Origin: Methylomonas rosea
GTDB taxonomy: Bacteria; Pseudomonadota; Gammaproteobacteria; Methylococcales; Methylomonadaceae
Direction: 5' to 3'
Length of the DNA: 41,232 nucleotides
NCBI RefSeq assembly: GCF_024505055.1
Contig: NZ_JANIBL010000045.1
Span: 1-41,232 of the forward strand
Shown: in pieces, positions 1 to 9,366 of the stretch
Layout: each line of letters opens with the position of its first letter
Numbering within the stretch: position 1 is the first letter of the stretch
Notes under the pieces: generated by a model
The model's input: only the letters and a program-made list of their open reading frames with translations
The model's database searches: none
Told to the model about the DNA's origin: nothing
Position numbers and translations under genes: made by a program

Positions 1-1083
1 GTTGCGAAACATGGCGTATCGGTAGTTTATCGTAGCCGCCACAGCGGGTTTCAGGAGCGGCAACAATGGTTGGCGTTGCAAAAGCATTTGCCGGGCTTAC
101 GTTTTGTAGAATCCGACACGCAAACCTTGTTCAACTTGAAGGACCTGCCTTTTACCCAATTGCCGCACTCCTTCACGCCATTCAAGGACTACATCGAGCA
201 GTTGCCGGTCGATCATCCCTTACCGCCGCCCGATGCTCTACCCCCCAGCCCCGAGCCCAAATCGGACTGGCTATTAAATTTTCCGGTGTACTTGCCGGCC
301 AGTTCCGCCCTCGATCCGGATATGGCCTTTCATGGCGGCGAGACAGCCGGCAAGAAACAGCTTAAAGACTATTTCCGCAGCAGTTACCCCAGCCGTTACA
401 AAGACCTGCGCAACGAACTGGACGGTTGGGAAAATTCCAGTAAGTTTTCGCCCTGGCTGGCCCACGGCAATCTGTCGGTACGAAAGGTCTATTCCAGTTT
501 ACGCCGCTATGAACAGGAGAATGGCGCCAATGAATCGACCTACTGGCTGTATTTTGAACTACTCTGGCGCGAGTATTTTCAATGGTACGCCCACCAGTAC
601 GGCAAGCGGCTGTTTGCGTTTCGCGGCATCAAACAGCGCCGGCCATTGACTTGTTTTTATCCCGAACGCTTTCAAAAATGGTGTAACGGCTACACGCCCT
701 ATCCACTGGTAAACGCCTGCATGAAACAACTCAACGCCACCGGCTATATGTCCAATCGCGGCCGGCAAATCGTCGCCAGTTGCCTGGTCAATGAATTGGC
801 CGTGGATTGGCGCTTCGGCGCGGCCTATTTCGAACAACACTTGCTGGATTACGACGTAGCCAGTAACTGGGGGAATTGGCAATATCTGGCCGGAGTGGGC
901 GCCGACCCGCGCGGTCAGCGGCATTTTGATCTGGAAAAACAAACCCGGCTTTACGATCCGGACGGGAAGTTTGTTCACAAGTGGCAGGCTGAAATCCGTA
1001 ATTTGCCCTTGGATTCGGTCGATGCCGCCGATTGGCCGGTGGACCCGGAGACCGCTAAATTGGCTTCGGAATTACCGGCTTGA
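1..1083 (+). CDS. Cryptochrome DASH / photolyase family, C-terminal part (5' end outside window)
   Basis: The frame is open from base 1, so the gene begins before the window; about 360 residues are visible. The C-terminal FAD-binding region carries the family signature: NWGNWQYLAGVGADPR followed by RHFDLEKQ near the C-terminus, plus the TYWLYFELLWREYFQW helix and the SNRGRQIVAS segment that line the FAD pocket in this family. Cry-DASH proteins bind FAD and a methenyltetrahydrofolate antenna and repair cyclobutane pyrimidine dimers, mainly in single-stranded DNA. The first visible residues (VAKHGVSVVYRSR) look like the C-terminal part of the N-terminal antenna domain. The ordinary stop is followed by a convergent transporter gene 24 bp away. 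The exact subfamily (class I CRY-DASH) is inferred from the motif wording, not from an alignment. Confidence 0.9.
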   Translation, partial: VAKHGVSVVYRSRHSGFQERQQWLALQKHLPGLRFVESDTQTLFNLKDLPFTQLPHSFTPFKDYIEQLPVDHPLPPPDALPPSPEPKSDWLLNFPVYLPASSALDPDMAFHGGETAGKKQLKDYFRSSYPSRYKDLRNELDGWENSSKFSPWLAHGNLSVRKVYSSLRRYEQENGANESTYWLYFELLWREYFQWYAHQYGKRLFAFRGIKQRRPLTCFYPERFQKWCNGYTPYPLVNACMKQLNATGYMSNRGRQIVASCLVNELAVDWRFGAAYFEQHLLDYDVASNWGNWQYLAGVGADPRGQRHFDLEKQTRLYDPDGKFVHKWQAEIRNLPLDSVDAADWPVDPETAKLASELPA

Positions 1084-1107
1084 TTCTTAACTTATGAGAG
1101 TCGCTTC

Positions 1108-1524
1108 TTAGCGTTGATGCAACAAACGAAACAGCCAAAACCCGGCAAACATCGCCGTAACGAACGCATAATTACCCAACACGCCAGCACTTAATCCCAG
1201 CAAGGCCGGCCCCGGACAAAAACCTGACAAGCCCCAACCAACACCGAATATCGCCGCACCGGTAATCAGTTTGCCATCCACACCGGCCGGCACGCGTGCG
1301 GAAGGCTCTTGCTCGCTATCAGCGGCATCGTTATTGCGGTGCATGAAATAGCGCGCCAGCCCCAGCGTCAACAAGGCACTAGCCATCACCAAGGCCAGAC
1401 TGGGATCCCACGCCCCCGCCACATCCAGAAACGCCAAGACTTTGGCCGGATTGCTCATGCCGGCGACAATCAAACCCAACCCAAACAGCAGGCCGTAAGC
1501 GAATAAATATACTGTATTTTTCAT
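1108..1524 (-). CDS. YeeE/YedE-type transporter, second half protein (DUF6691-like)
   Basis: A 138-residue membrane protein with about four hydrophobic segments. The segment GWGLSGFCPGPALL near residues 95-110 has the Gly/Pro-framed cysteine typical of one half of the YeeE/YedE (Sulf_transp, TsuA-like) fold. The start is the ATG at 1522-1524; a longer reading frame upstream is low-complexity shadow translation of the neighbouring gene. It lies 14 bp after the stop of the other half protein, so the two are almost certainly co-translated and form one split transporter. Family members move thiosulfate or other sulfur species across the inner membrane. The substrate here is inferred from the family and from the cysteine synthase gene upstream on the same strand. 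Confidence 0.85.
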   Translation of the reverse strand: MKNTVYLFAYGLLFGLGLIVAGMSNPAKVLAFLDVAGAWDPSLALVMASALLTLGLARYFMHRNNDAADSEQEPSARVPAGVDGKLITGAAIFGVGWGLSGFCPGPALLGLSAGVLGNYAFVTAMFAGFWLFRLLHQR

Positions 1525-1538
1525 CCCGAACTTCCGGC

Positions 1539-1955
1539 TTAGAGCAAATGACGAACAATAAAAACCGTAATGCCGGCAGTCAACATGAAGGTCAGCGTCG
1601 CCACGATGGATCGCACCGACAGGCGGGCGATCCCGCAAACCCCATGTCCGCTGGTACAGCCGCCGCCGAGCCGGGTACCGTAACCGACCAGTAAACCGGC
1701 AATTGCCAGCAAACCGGGCGAGGCATCCAGATCCAGCGCAATGTTTGCGCCGCTCAAACGATACAGGGGCGCGCTGGCCAGCAGGCCGGCCAGGAACCAG
1801 CCGCGCCAGACACTGCCCTCGCTCCATGGCGGTAACATGCCTGCCGCAATGCCTGAGATACCGGCGGTATGTTTATGGGTAAACAACAGTAAGGCGGCGG
1901 CTAGCCCGATCATTGCCCCCCCGGCCAGCGCGGATAAAATCGTCAAATAATTCAT
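1539..1955 (-). CDS. YeeE/YedE-type transporter, first half protein
   Basis: A 138-residue membrane protein with four likely transmembrane helices. It carries the hallmark [12 protein letters not shown] (about residues 97-108), the cysteine-containing pore motif of the YeeE/YedE family, followed by [14 protein letters not shown]. It is the partner of the next gene downstream (14-bp gap). Together they correspond to the two repeats of a full-length TsuA-like thiosulfate/sulfur transporter. The start ATG at 1953-1955 has no obvious strong ribosome binding site. cysK lies 138 bp upstream on the same strand, consistent with a sulfur-uptake and cysteine-synthesis group, though a separate promoter in that gap is possible. 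Confidence 0.87.
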   Translation of the reverse strand: MNYLTILSALAGGAMIGLAAALLLFTHKHTAGISGIAAGMLPPWSEGSVWRGWFLAGLLASAPLYRLSGANIALDLDASPGLLAIAGLLVGYGTRLGGGCTSGHGVCGIARLSVRSIVATLTFMLTAGITVFIVRHLL

Positions 1956-2093
1956 GCGTATGTGTTGCCAAAAACCGGGTATTGAATCAGAAACCGCAAC
2001 ACCAAACCAGATTTACCCGCTTTAACACCTATTTATTGACCCGGCCTCGTCAGTTTCAGAGAAATGCTTGTTCACATTAACCGCGCGCGCTCC

Positions 2094-3044
2094 TTACTCT
2101 CCAAACAGTGACGAGCTTAAATAGCGTTCGCCGGAATCAGGTAGCACCGCGACGATGACTTTGCCGGCATGTTCAGGACGCTTAGCCAGACGTACCGCAA
2201 CGGCAAGCGCCGCGCCGCTGGAAATTCCGGCCATAATGCCCTCTTCCTTAGCGAGGCGTCGCGTATAAGCTATAGCCTCATCGTCTTCTACCGGCTCGAT
2301 CAGGTCAATCAACGACAAATCCAAATTCTGCGGCACAAAGCCGGCGCCTATGCCTTGGATGCCGTGTACCCCAGCTTGCAAGGACAGACCGGCGCGAGTT
2401 TGGCTCAATACCGGACTGCCGGCCGGCTCGACCGCGACGCTAAGCACCGGCTTGCCGCAACTGTGTTTCAGATAGCGCGACACACCGGTAATTGTGCCGC
2501 CGGTGCCGACGCCGGCTACAAAAATATCGACCTGGCCGCCGCTGTCCCGCCAGATTTCCGGGCCGGTGGTTTGTTCGTGTATGACCGGATTGGCCGGATT
2601 TTTAAACTGCTCCAACAATAGATAATGCTCGGGATCCGCTCCAGCGATCTCTTCAGCTTTTTCGACCGCGGTACGCATACCCAGTGCGCCATCGGTAAGC
2701 ACCAGCTTGGCGCCATAAGCCAACAATAGTGTGCGGCGCTCCTCGCTCATGTTATCCGGCATCGTCAACGTGATGGGTATGCCGCGCGCGGCAGCGACCG
2801 CAGCCAAGGCAATTCCGGAATTGCCGCTGGTCGCTTCCAGTAAAGTCTTGCCTGCCGCTAATAAGCCCTGACGCTCGGCGGCCCAGAGCATAGATGCACC
2901 AACCCTGCATTTCACCGAATAGGATGGATTGCGTCCTTCAATTTTCACCAGCAGCGTCGCGTTTAAACCCTGACTGATGTGATTGATACGCACCAAAGGC
3001 GTTCGGCCTATCGACTGGGAATTATCTGAGTACCAAGTGGGCAT
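2094..3044 (-). CDS. cysK: Cysteine synthase A (O-acetylserine sulfhydrylase)
   Basis: A PLP enzyme that joins O-acetylserine and sulfide to give cysteine; cytoplasmic. At 316 residues it is the usual CysK length. Visible motifs are [13 protein letters not shown] at the N-terminus, NPSYSVKCR with the PLP-binding lysine at about residue 45, the substrate loop [10 protein letters not shown], the phosphate-binding [11 protein letters not shown], and the C-terminal GISSGAAL and [11 protein letters not shown]. The SVKCR and QGIGAGFVP wording favours CysK over CysM. The start ATG has a good Shine-Dalgarno (AGGAAA) a few bases upstream. It is the first gene of a minus-strand run that continues into the split sulfur transporter. 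Confidence 0.95.
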   Translation of the reverse strand: MPTWYSDNSQSIGRTPLVRINHISQGLNATLLVKIEGRNPSYSVKCRVGASMLWAAERQGLLAAGKTLLEATSGNSGIALAAVAAARGIPITLTMPDNMSEERRTLLLAYGAKLVLTDGALGMRTAVEKAEEIAGADPEHYLLLEQFKNPANPVIHEQTTGPEIWRDSGGQVDIFVAGVGTGGTITGVSRYLKHSCGKPVLSVAVEPAGSPVLSQTRAGLSLQAGVHGIQGIGAGFVPQNLDLSLIDLIEPVEDDEAIAYTRRLAKEEGIMAGISSGAALAVAVRLAKRPEHAGKVIVAVLPDSGERYLSSSLFGE

Positions 3045-3696
3045 GTCGGGTTTCCTGTGGAATAGGGGGTTTACTCTGCGTAAGAAAAATGACCTGGCCT
3101 ATTCTGACGGATTCTAAAATGATCAGCTGGCGTTCTTTTAAATGAAAAGGCTATTGTTGCGTTAGCGTTTATTAAGCCCACCCTTAAATTCCCCGGATTC
3201 GTCATTCCCGCGAAGATTGGAGCCGTAAGATCCCGCAGCGAATCCAGCTAGCCGGTTGGCTCCCACCTGCTCGGGAGCGACCATATTTAAGAGCTAATTT
3301 ATAGCAAGGCAAACAACCGTCACGACCTGCTTATCGCCACCAGCGACTAGGAAAACCGTTAAGTACTTCAGTGCGCTCGGTCTAAAGATTCAGTGCACCG
3401 TCGGTCATTTGCTTTTTACAACAACCGGCTTTTTCTAAGAGAATTCGGCTATTAATCTCCCAACGAATTTTAGCGTGCATTTCCCAGAAAATGCTGGCTA
3501 AGCAGGACGCCATTTTTGATGACCATTGCACTCAAGCATGGCTAATAATCCCGGTTTGAACGGTTTGAACGTTCTATTACGGCTAGACTAAAGATCTGTT
3601 TCTTGAGTAATCTAACTGTAATTTGTGTTGGATCACAAAATCAGCTATAACCATACCCGAGGGGGGAATACAATCAAATTTTTATGAGGTACAGCA
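3045..3696. other. Long intergenic spacer without a recognised gene
   Basis: About 650 bp between the divergent cysK and PEP-CTERM genes. I see no convincing coding frame. Around 3200-3280 there is a short GC-rich stretch starting GTCATTCCCGCGAAG, reminiscent of the dispersed CCCGC...GCGGG hairpin repeats of many proteobacteria (compare 23782-23799) but without a clean second arm. The last 80 bp hold a CRP-like palindrome and a -10-like box, listed separately. Confidence 0.5.
3620..3641 (+). promoter_or_regulatory. CRP/Vfr-like operator overlapping a candidate promoter
   Basis: Perfect inverted arms TTTGTG (3622-3627) and CACAAA (3634-3639) are separated by six bases, which fits the TGTG-N6-CACA core of CRP-family sites. 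A -10-like TATAAC lies at 3646-3651, and 17 bp before it TTGTGT could serve as -35, so the palindrome would sit on the -35. That position suggests repression, or control by another CRP/FNR-family member. The downstream gene begins at 3697. Regulation is inferred from sequence only. Confidence 0.45.
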
Positions 3697-4521
3697 ATGA
3701 GCGGTAAAACTTTAATGAAACATCTCAAACGAAACGTAATGCTAACGGCGGGACTGGTTATTGCCTCCCCTGCTACGATGGCTAGCACACAATGGGTTGG
3801 TACTGCCGATTATAAGTTAGCGCCAGGCGCTGCCGGCGATGAAGGGCCGGCAATTGGGCCGTTTGACAGCTATGATTTTGCCCCTGGCGCCGCCATGATA
3901 ATATTTACGCCTGATAGCGCTACCACAGGAACAGTCGAAGGTTGGTATCAATCTTATGTCAGGTCGCATGACCTGGGTTTCCTTGGAGTCTCAAACGGTA
4001 GCCTTGGCTCAACGTATGAGTTGACTGCGGTCGCCCATTTTTTTGGTAGCTATTCCAATAGCCTCGACGGCAATACTCAGTCGGTGGATAACATGACCGG
4101 CGACGTAGCATTATATTTTGACACGACTCCAGATCACAGCTTCGTCAGCGACACCGGCTTTTCTGACGTTGACACGCAACGAATTCTTTGGGGGAATATA
4201 AACTCCGGCAATGGTAGTTTGTTCAAAGGTACCGGAGGTCAAGAATTAACCCTGAATTTTGTAGGTGCAGCATCTGGTTCCGACCCAGCTGTCTACAGCC
4301 CAAATACAATAGGCGGTGCAGACGCATTTTTTTCAATTACCACCAAGGGATTGCAAAGTGTTAACTTTACCAGCGTTCAGGGGCATTCTGACGGACAAAA
4401 ATTTGTTTCCGACGGTTACATGCAACTGACAGCTGTACCCGTCCCAGCGGCCGTATGGCTATTTGGTACCGGCTTGCTTGGTTTAATCAGTGCAGGCCAA
4501 CGCAAAAAAGTCATTGGTTAA
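3697..4521 (+). CDS. PEP-CTERM sorting domain protein, function unknown
   Basis: A 274-residue exported protein. The N-terminus has a signal peptide (KRNV, a hydrophobic stretch, then ASPATMAS) and the C-terminus is a clear PEP-CTERM domain: VPVPAAVWLFGTGLLGLI followed by the basic tail AGQRKK. Such tails are recognised by an exosortase, which processes the protein for the cell surface or extracellular matrix; no exosortase gene is in the window. The middle is Gly/Ser/Asp-rich, probably beta-stranded and without cysteines. An alternative start at the internal ATG (codon 7, MKHLKRN) would give a more usual signal peptide. The upstream Shine-Dalgarno-like TGAGG (3685-3689) supports the first ATG. 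It might belong to the flocculation-associated PepA-like group, but I cannot confirm that. Confidence 0.85.
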   Translation: MSGKTLMKHLKRNVMLTAGLVIASPATMASTQWVGTADYKLAPGAAGDEGPAIGPFDSYDFAPGAAMIIFTPDSATTGTVEGWYQSYVRSHDLGFLGVSNGSLGSTYELTAVAHFFGSYSNSLDGNTQSVDNMTGDVALYFDTTPDHSFVSDTGFSDVDTQRILWGNINSGNGSLFKGTGGQELTLNFVGAASGSDPAVYSPNTIGGADAFFSITTKGLQSVNFTSVQGHSDGQKFVSDGYMQLTAVPVPAAVWLFGTGLLGLISAGQRKKVIG

Positions 4522-4545
4522 CACATTCAATCTAGTCTGAAAGCT

Positions 4546-4571
4546 GCCGCTCAAATTTATTTTTGGGCGGC
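4546..4571. terminator. Stem-loop between convergent genes
   Basis: Arms GCCGCTCAAA (4546-4555) and TTTGGGCGGC (4562-4571) pair over ten positions with one G-U wobble and a six-base loop. It lies 24 bp after the PEP-CTERM stop and just after the convergent holA stop, so it could end transcription from both sides. There is no long T-run. Confidence 0.5.
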
Positions 4572-4575
4572 GGAC

Positions 4576-5604
4576 TCAATAAGCTGCTAGGTGACTAATC
4601 GAACCTTTCGAAAACAACAAACAAATCCTAAACAAACCCTCCCATTCGTCGCCGGCAATCTGGCCTTTGATCTGGCAATCCACATTCGCGCTGGCTTGCA
4701 AAATACCTTGCAGATCCTTGCTCTTCAACCTCTGCAAGGCCTCATGCACCAACTGCTTGCGCTTATCCCATATCTGATATTTTTTGTAGAGTACTTCTGG
4801 GTTGCCACCGCGTTTCAATTCGGTCTTGATATTCACCAGTGTTCGCGCTTCGCGACTGATAGCCCATAAGACTACCGGCGCCGCGACGCTCTCCGCCTTA
4901 AGTCCGGCAAGAATTTTAACGGCTCGATTCACCTTTCCGGCCAACAAAGCATCCATCAACTTAAACACGTCGAAGCGGGCGCTGTCAGCGACATCATCTT
5001 CAACCATGACCTTACTGATTCGATTCGAGCCGTGCAAGATGTAGAGCTTTTCGATTTCCTGGGCCGCGGCGAGCAAATTGCCCTCGACTCGCACCGCCAG
5101 ACTTTTTAGCGCATCCGCTTCCAAATGCATGCCCCTCCGCTCCGCCCGGCGCTGCAACCAGTGTAATAACTCCGGTCCTTGTAACGGCCAGACCTGCACG
5201 ACGGCTGCCACTTTATCCAAGGCCTGAAACCATTGCGACTTCTGAGCCGCACTATCCAGCTTCCCGGCCGTTATCAGCAATACGGTATCTTCGGGCGGAT
5301 GCTGACAATATGAACTGAGCGCTTTACTGCCTTCCAAACCCGGCTTGCCGGAGGGCAAGCGCAAATCGATGAGTTTTTTGTCGGAAAAGATAGAAAGTGA
5401 TTCGGCTTCCAGGGTCAATTGCGGCCACTCGTTGCCGGTATCGATAGCAATCACTTCGCGCGTGGCATAACCTGCCGCGCGCGCGGCTCGGCGAATGTCA
5501 TCCGCCGCTTCGCCAAGCTGCAAAGGCTCGTCACCGCTCACCAGATAAACCGGTGCCAGCTCTTTGTATAAGGCTGCGGTTAACTGGTCAAGCTTAAGAC
5601 GCAT
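4576..5604 (-). CDS. holA: DNA polymerase III subunit delta
   Basis: 342 residues, matching the usual HolA length (E. coli about 343). The delta subunit is the wrench of the clamp-loader complex that opens the beta sliding clamp. The N-terminus LAPVYLVSGDEPLQLGEAADDIRRAA is typical, with the atypical AAA+ domain that lacks a Walker A motif, and the central VEGNLLAAAQEIEKL segment is a recognisable family motif. It lies directly after lptE (a 2-bp gap), and leuS-lptE-holA is the standard gammaproteobacterial gene order. The nadD gene that often follows is not here; the next gene is a convergent PEP-CTERM gene. Confidence 0.93.
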   Translation of the reverse strand: MRLKLDQLTAALYKELAPVYLVSGDEPLQLGEAADDIRRAARAAGYATREVIAIDTGNEWPQLTLEAESLSIFSDKKLIDLRLPSGKPGLEGSKALSSYCQHPPEDTVLLITAGKLDSAAQKSQWFQALDKVAAVVQVWPLQGPELLHWLQRRAERRGMHLEADALKSLAVRVEGNLLAAAQEIEKLYILHGSNRISKVMVEDDVADSARFDVFKLMDALLAGKVNRAVKILAGLKAESVAAPVVLWAISREARTLVNIKTELKRGGNPEVLYKKYQIWDKRKQLVHEALQRLKSKDLQGILQASANVDCQIKGQIAGDEWEGLFRICLLFSKGSISHLAAY

Positions 5605-5606
5605 AC

Positions 5607-6110
5607 TTATTTTTTCTGCGTGTCGACGGCTATCCTGGCCCTGGCCAATATCATCCGCGCCACTTGCTTATAGATTTCGTTACGAATCAATTGTTCTTCG
5701 TTGCCTTTCGCCAGCACCGCGGTTTGGTCGTTGAAAAACTCCCTGGATATTTCTATAACCTGCTCGTCCATCAGCGCATTTTCCTTGCTGTCGAAAAACT
5801 GAAAGCGCAGATAATATTCCAGTTCGGATTCGCTGGATTTACCGGTTGAACCGATGGTCAGCACCCGGTTACGCATGTCTTCCCTTAACACCTTGACCAC
5901 CACGCCGGCATCGTTGGGAGAACCCACAATTTTGCCTTTTGAGGCTTTCATGATCGATTGCAATTCGCCCTGTAGCGGCGTGGAAGCACCAAACACATAC
6001 ATGTTTTTCAGCACTTCCGGCATCTCTATCGAGCCGCGCAGATGGTATCCGCAGCCAACCAGCAGCGCCAATGTCCCGACCAAAACCATTCGGTTCAAGT
6101 GATTCATCAT
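5607..6110 (-). CDS. lptE: LPS-assembly lipoprotein LptE
   Basis: An outer-membrane lipoprotein that plugs the LptD barrel during lipopolysaccharide export. It has a short hydrophobic signal ending in the lipobox LLVGC, followed by GYHLRGSIEMPEVLKNMYV, the LptE family signature (mature Cys then GYHLRG). About 167 residues, the normal size. The frame extends to a TTG codon at 6140, but the ATG at 6108-6110 has GAGA about five bases upstream and gives a better signal peptide; the next ATG (6107) is equally possible. The gene starts 23 bp downstream of the leuS stop and ends 2 bp before holA. Confidence 0.92.
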   Translation of the reverse strand: MMNHLNRMVLVGTLALLVGCGYHLRGSIEMPEVLKNMYVFGASTPLQGELQSIMKASKGKIVGSPNDAGVVVKVLREDMRNRVLTIGSTGKSSESELEYYLRFQFFDSKENALMDEQVIEISREFFNDQTAVLAKGNEEQLIRNEIYKQVARMILARARIAVDTQKK

Positions 6111-6132
6111 CTGTTTCTCGAAAATCCAGCGT

Positions 6133-8721
6133 TTAAACAACGATATTCACCAGTTTTTGCGGCACAACAATCAGCTTTTTCACCGGCTTACCTTCGAGAA
6201 AGCGCTGCACATTCTCGTCAGCCAAAGCCAACGCTTCGACTTGCTCTTTGGAAGCAGTCGCCGCGACCGATAATTTCCCGCGCAACTTGCCATTGACCTG
6301 CACCACCATCTCGATGGCATCCTGTTGTAAAGCCGATTCATCAACAGCCGGCCAAGCCGCGACCACGATGTCATCGTTGTGTCCCAACTCGTTCCACAAC
6401 TCTTGCGACGCATGCGGAATAATCGGCGCCAGCATCAAGACGATGGCTTCCAACACTTCCTGACGCACGGCCCTTCCATTGTTGCTGTCGTCTTCGAATT
6501 TGTTCAACGCGTTGACCAACTCCATGTTGGCGGCAATCGCAGTGTTAAAGGTGTGGCGACGCGCCATATCATCAGTGACTTTTTGCAAAGCCTGATGCAA
6601 CTGGCGACGCAATACTTTCTGATCGTCGCTTAATGCAGCCTTGTCCAGAGCTTGCGTCGGCAAACCGGCTTCAACATGTAAATAGACTTGCCGCCACAAA
6701 CGCTTAAGAAAGCGGAACGCGCCTTCCACACCAGCGTCGTTCCATTCCAGCGACTGGTCGGGCGGCGAAGTAAACATGGTGTACAAGCGCACCGTGTCGG
6801 CACCGTATTTGTCGATTAACACCTGCGGATCAACGCCGTTGTTTTTCGATTTCGACATTTTTTCCACCGCGCCGACGGTGACCGGTGAACCATCTTCCAG
6901 TAACTTGGCGCCAATGATCTTGCCCTTCGCGTCGCGCTCAACATCGATTTGGGTCAGATTGAAATAGCGCTTGTGGCCGTGATCGTCGGTTTGATAGAAG
7001 GTTTCGGCGATCACCATACCCTGCGTCAGCAAGTTCTTGAACGGCTCGTCGCAAACCACCAGACCTTCGTCGCGCAACAACTTGGTGAAAAAACGCGCAT
7101 ACAGCAAATGCAAAATCGCATGCTCTATGCCGCCGATATAATGATCAACCGGCAGCCAATAATTGGCACGCTGATCCAGCATAGCCGTGTCGCAATCTTG
7201 GCTGGCGTAACGGGCGAAATACCAGGATGATTCCATAAAGGTATCAAAGGTATCGGTCTCGCGCCGGGCCGGTTTGCCGCATTTCGGGCAAGTGGTATGC
7301 GGGAAAGTCGGATGCGCAGCCAGCGGCGATTGCGAGCCGTCCAGCACCACATCACGCGGCAAGGTCACCGGCAATTGATCATCCGGTACCGGCACGGTAC
7401 CGCAATCGTCACAATAGATCACCGGAATCGGCGCGCCCCAGTAACGTTGCCGAGAAACACCCCAATCCCGCAATCTGAAATTGGTTTTACGCTCGCCTTT
7501 GCCGAGACCGGCCAGTTTGGCGGCGATGGCGTCGAAGGCTTGTTTGAAAGTCAAACCGTCAAATTCACCGGAATTTTTAAGCACGCCTTTATCGGTAAAG
7601 GCCTTTTCCGCAACGCTATCGTCGGCGCCATCGGCCGAAGCAATCACTTCCTTGATGGCAATCCCATATCTCTTTGCAAACTCGTAATCGCGCTGGTCGT
7701 GTGCAGGCACCGACATCACCGCGCCGGTGCCGTAGCTCATCAACACAAAATTAGCGATCCATACCGGCACGGATTCGCCGGTCAGAGGATGAATAGCGTT
7801 GTACCCGGATGCGATACCTCGTTTTTCCATGGTTTCCATCGCCGCTTCGGAAGTTTCCATGAGCTTGCAGGATTCGATGAAGGCCGCGATGTCGGCATTG
7901 GCTTCGGCGGCTTTTAACGCCAACGGGTGTTCGGCGGCGACGGCGACGTAAGTCACGCCCATCACCGTATCGGGACGGGTGGTATAGATGCGGATCGGCG
8001 CGTCGAAATTTTCGACCGCAAAATCCATCTCGACGCCTTCGGAACGACCGATCCAGTTGGCTTGCATGGTACGCACCTGCTCGGGCCAGCCGGGCAATTT
8101 ATCCAGCGAGGTCAGCAGCTCGTCTGCGTATGCAGTGATTTTTAAAAACCACTGCGAGATTTCCTTTTTCTCGACCTGAGTATCGCAGCGCCAGCAACAG
8201 CCGTCGATCACCTGTTCGTTGGCCAATACGGTTTGGTCGTGCGGACACCAGTTGACCGGTGCGGTCTTTTTATAAACCAGGCCTTTTTCCAGCAACCGGA
8301 TGAAAAACCATTGCTCCCAACGATAATAGCTCGGATCGCAGGTCGCCAATTCGCGGCTCCAGTCGTAACCAAAGCCCAGCCGTTTCAGCTGGTCGCGCAT
8401 GTAATCGATATTCGAATAGGTCCAGTCGGCCGGATGCACCTTGTTTTGCATCGCCGCGTTTTCCGCGGGCAAACCGAAGGCATCCCAACCCATCGGTTGC
8501 AGCACGTGTTTGCCCTGCATTCTTTGGAAGCGGCTGATCACGTCGCCTATTGTATAGTTGCGGACGTGGCCCATGTGCAGCTTGCCGCTGGGATACGGAA
8601 ACATCGACAGACAATAGTATTTTTCCTTGCCGGTAGCTTCAGAGGCAGTAAACACCCCGGATTTTTCCCAGTCGGCTTGTACTTTTTGCTCTATTTCCGA
8701 CGGCTTGTAATGCTCTTCCAT
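6133..8721 (-). CDS. leuS: Leucyl-tRNA synthetase
   Basis: 862 residues, typical for bacterial LeuRS. A class I aminoacyl-tRNA synthetase that charges tRNA-Leu. The HIGH-type motif is seen as [15 protein letters not shown] near residue 50 and the KMSKS loop as [14 protein letters not shown] near residue 620. The CP1 editing domain is present ([23 protein letters not shown]; the conserved Asp is in [17 protein letters not shown]). Zinc-binding-type cysteine clusters are visible (CPHD...CWRC; CDDC...CPKC). The start ATG lies immediately after AGG with no well-spaced ribosome binding site. It is divergent from ybeL and heads a leuS-lptE-holA operon, as in E. coli. Confidence 0.98.
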   Translation of the reverse strand: MEEHYKPSEIEQKVQADWEKSGVFTASEATGKEKYYCLSMFPYPSGKLHMGHVRNYTIGDVISRFQRMQGKHVLQPMGWDAFGLPAENAAMQNKVHPADWTYSNIDYMRDQLKRLGFGYDWSRELATCDPSYYRWEQWFFIRLLEKGLVYKKTAPVNWCPHDQTVLANEQVIDGCCWRCDTQVEKKEISQWFLKITAYADELLTSLDKLPGWPEQVRTMQANWIGRSEGVEMDFAVENFDAPIRIYTTRPDTVMGVTYVAVAAEHPLALKAAEANADIAAFIESCKLMETSEAAMETMEKRGIASGYNAIHPLTGESVPVWIANFVLMSYGTGAVMSVPAHDQRDYEFAKRYGIAIKEVIASADGADDSVAEKAFTDKGVLKNSGEFDGLTFKQAFDAIAAKLAGLGKGERKTNFRLRDWGVSRQRYWGAPIPVIYCDDCGTVPVPDDQLPVTLPRDVVLDGSQSPLAAHPTFPHTTCPKCGKPARRETDTFDTFMESSWYFARYASQDCDTAMLDQRANYWLPVDHYIGGIEHAILHLLYARFFTKLLRDEGLVVCDEPFKNLLTQGMVIAETFYQTDDHGHKRYFNLTQIDVERDAKGKIIGAKLLEDGSPVTVGAVEKMSKSKNNGVDPQVLIDKYGADTVRLYTMFTSPPDQSLEWNDAGVEGAFRFLKRLWRQVYLHVEAGLPTQALDKAALSDDQKVLRRQLHQALQKVTDDMARRHTFNTAIAANMELVNALNKFEDDSNNGRAVRQEVLEAIVLMLAPIIPHASQELWNELGHNDDIVVAAWPAVDESALQQDAIEMVVQVNGKLRGKLSVAATASKEQVEALALADENVQRFLEGKPVKKLIVVPQKLVNIVV

Positions 8722-8819
8722 CCTATTCGTCTTTTGCTGTAAAAAGGCGCTAGAATACCTTAGAGACGCTTAAAGCTAAAGCGTGAAAATTAAAACAAAA
8801 AACAACACAAGGAGTAGCC

Positions 8820-9308
8820 ATGGGCGAAAACAAACTGATCAAAGCATACGACGATCTGATGGGCCATCTTTACGAGGCCTTGGACGATACGCTGCACACC
8901 GTCGCCGACGCCTTGGAAATAGCCAAGGAAAAAACCAGCGCGCTGGGCGGTCATACGCAAGAAGAAATCAATAAAATCGCCGACTACGTGATGCGCGACG
9001 TCGAGCATGTCGCCACCGCGCCGTCGCAACAGGAAGACAACAATTCGCTGTCGGAATGGTTGAAGTTTGACATCAATTTGATCGAAAACTTTGCCCTAGA
9101 CGCTTTCATGGACATTGCCGACAAAACCAAGGTCAAACTGGCCGCGCTCGAGATGGAAGCCAAGCTCTATCATCCGTATAAAAGCGGCGAAGTAGCCGGC
9201 CCCGGCACTTTCGTGTGCGATGCCTGCGGCAAACAAATCGCCTTCAAATCCACCAGTATTATGCCGGCCTGCCCCGAGTGCAAAGGCGACAGCTTCTCAC
9301 GCGTTTGA
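8820..9308 (+). CDS. ybeL: Zinc-ribbon protein of the YbeL family (DUF1451)
   Basis: 162 residues. The N-terminal two thirds is helical and acidic (AYDDLMGHLYEALDDTLHTV). The C-terminus is a zinc ribbon with two CxxC knuckles: CDACGKQIAF and CPECKGDSF. This architecture and the position divergent from leuS match E. coli ybeL, which also neighbours leuS. Molecular function is unknown in the family. A strong Shine-Dalgarno AAGGAG lies 6-8 bases before the ATG. The 98-bp gap to leuS must hold both promoters. Confidence 0.88.
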   Translation: MGENKLIKAYDDLMGHLYEALDDTLHTVADALEIAKEKTSALGGHTQEEINKIADYVMRDVEHVATAPSQQEDNNSLSEWLKFDINLIENFALDAFMDIADKTKVKLAALEMEAKLYHPYKSGEVAGPGTFVCDACGKQIAFKSTSIMPACPECKGDSFSRV

Positions 9309-9366
9309 TATTGCAGGCTTTAACCTTATAATGCGGGCTTTTATCTTCTAGCAATCGAGGGCGATT

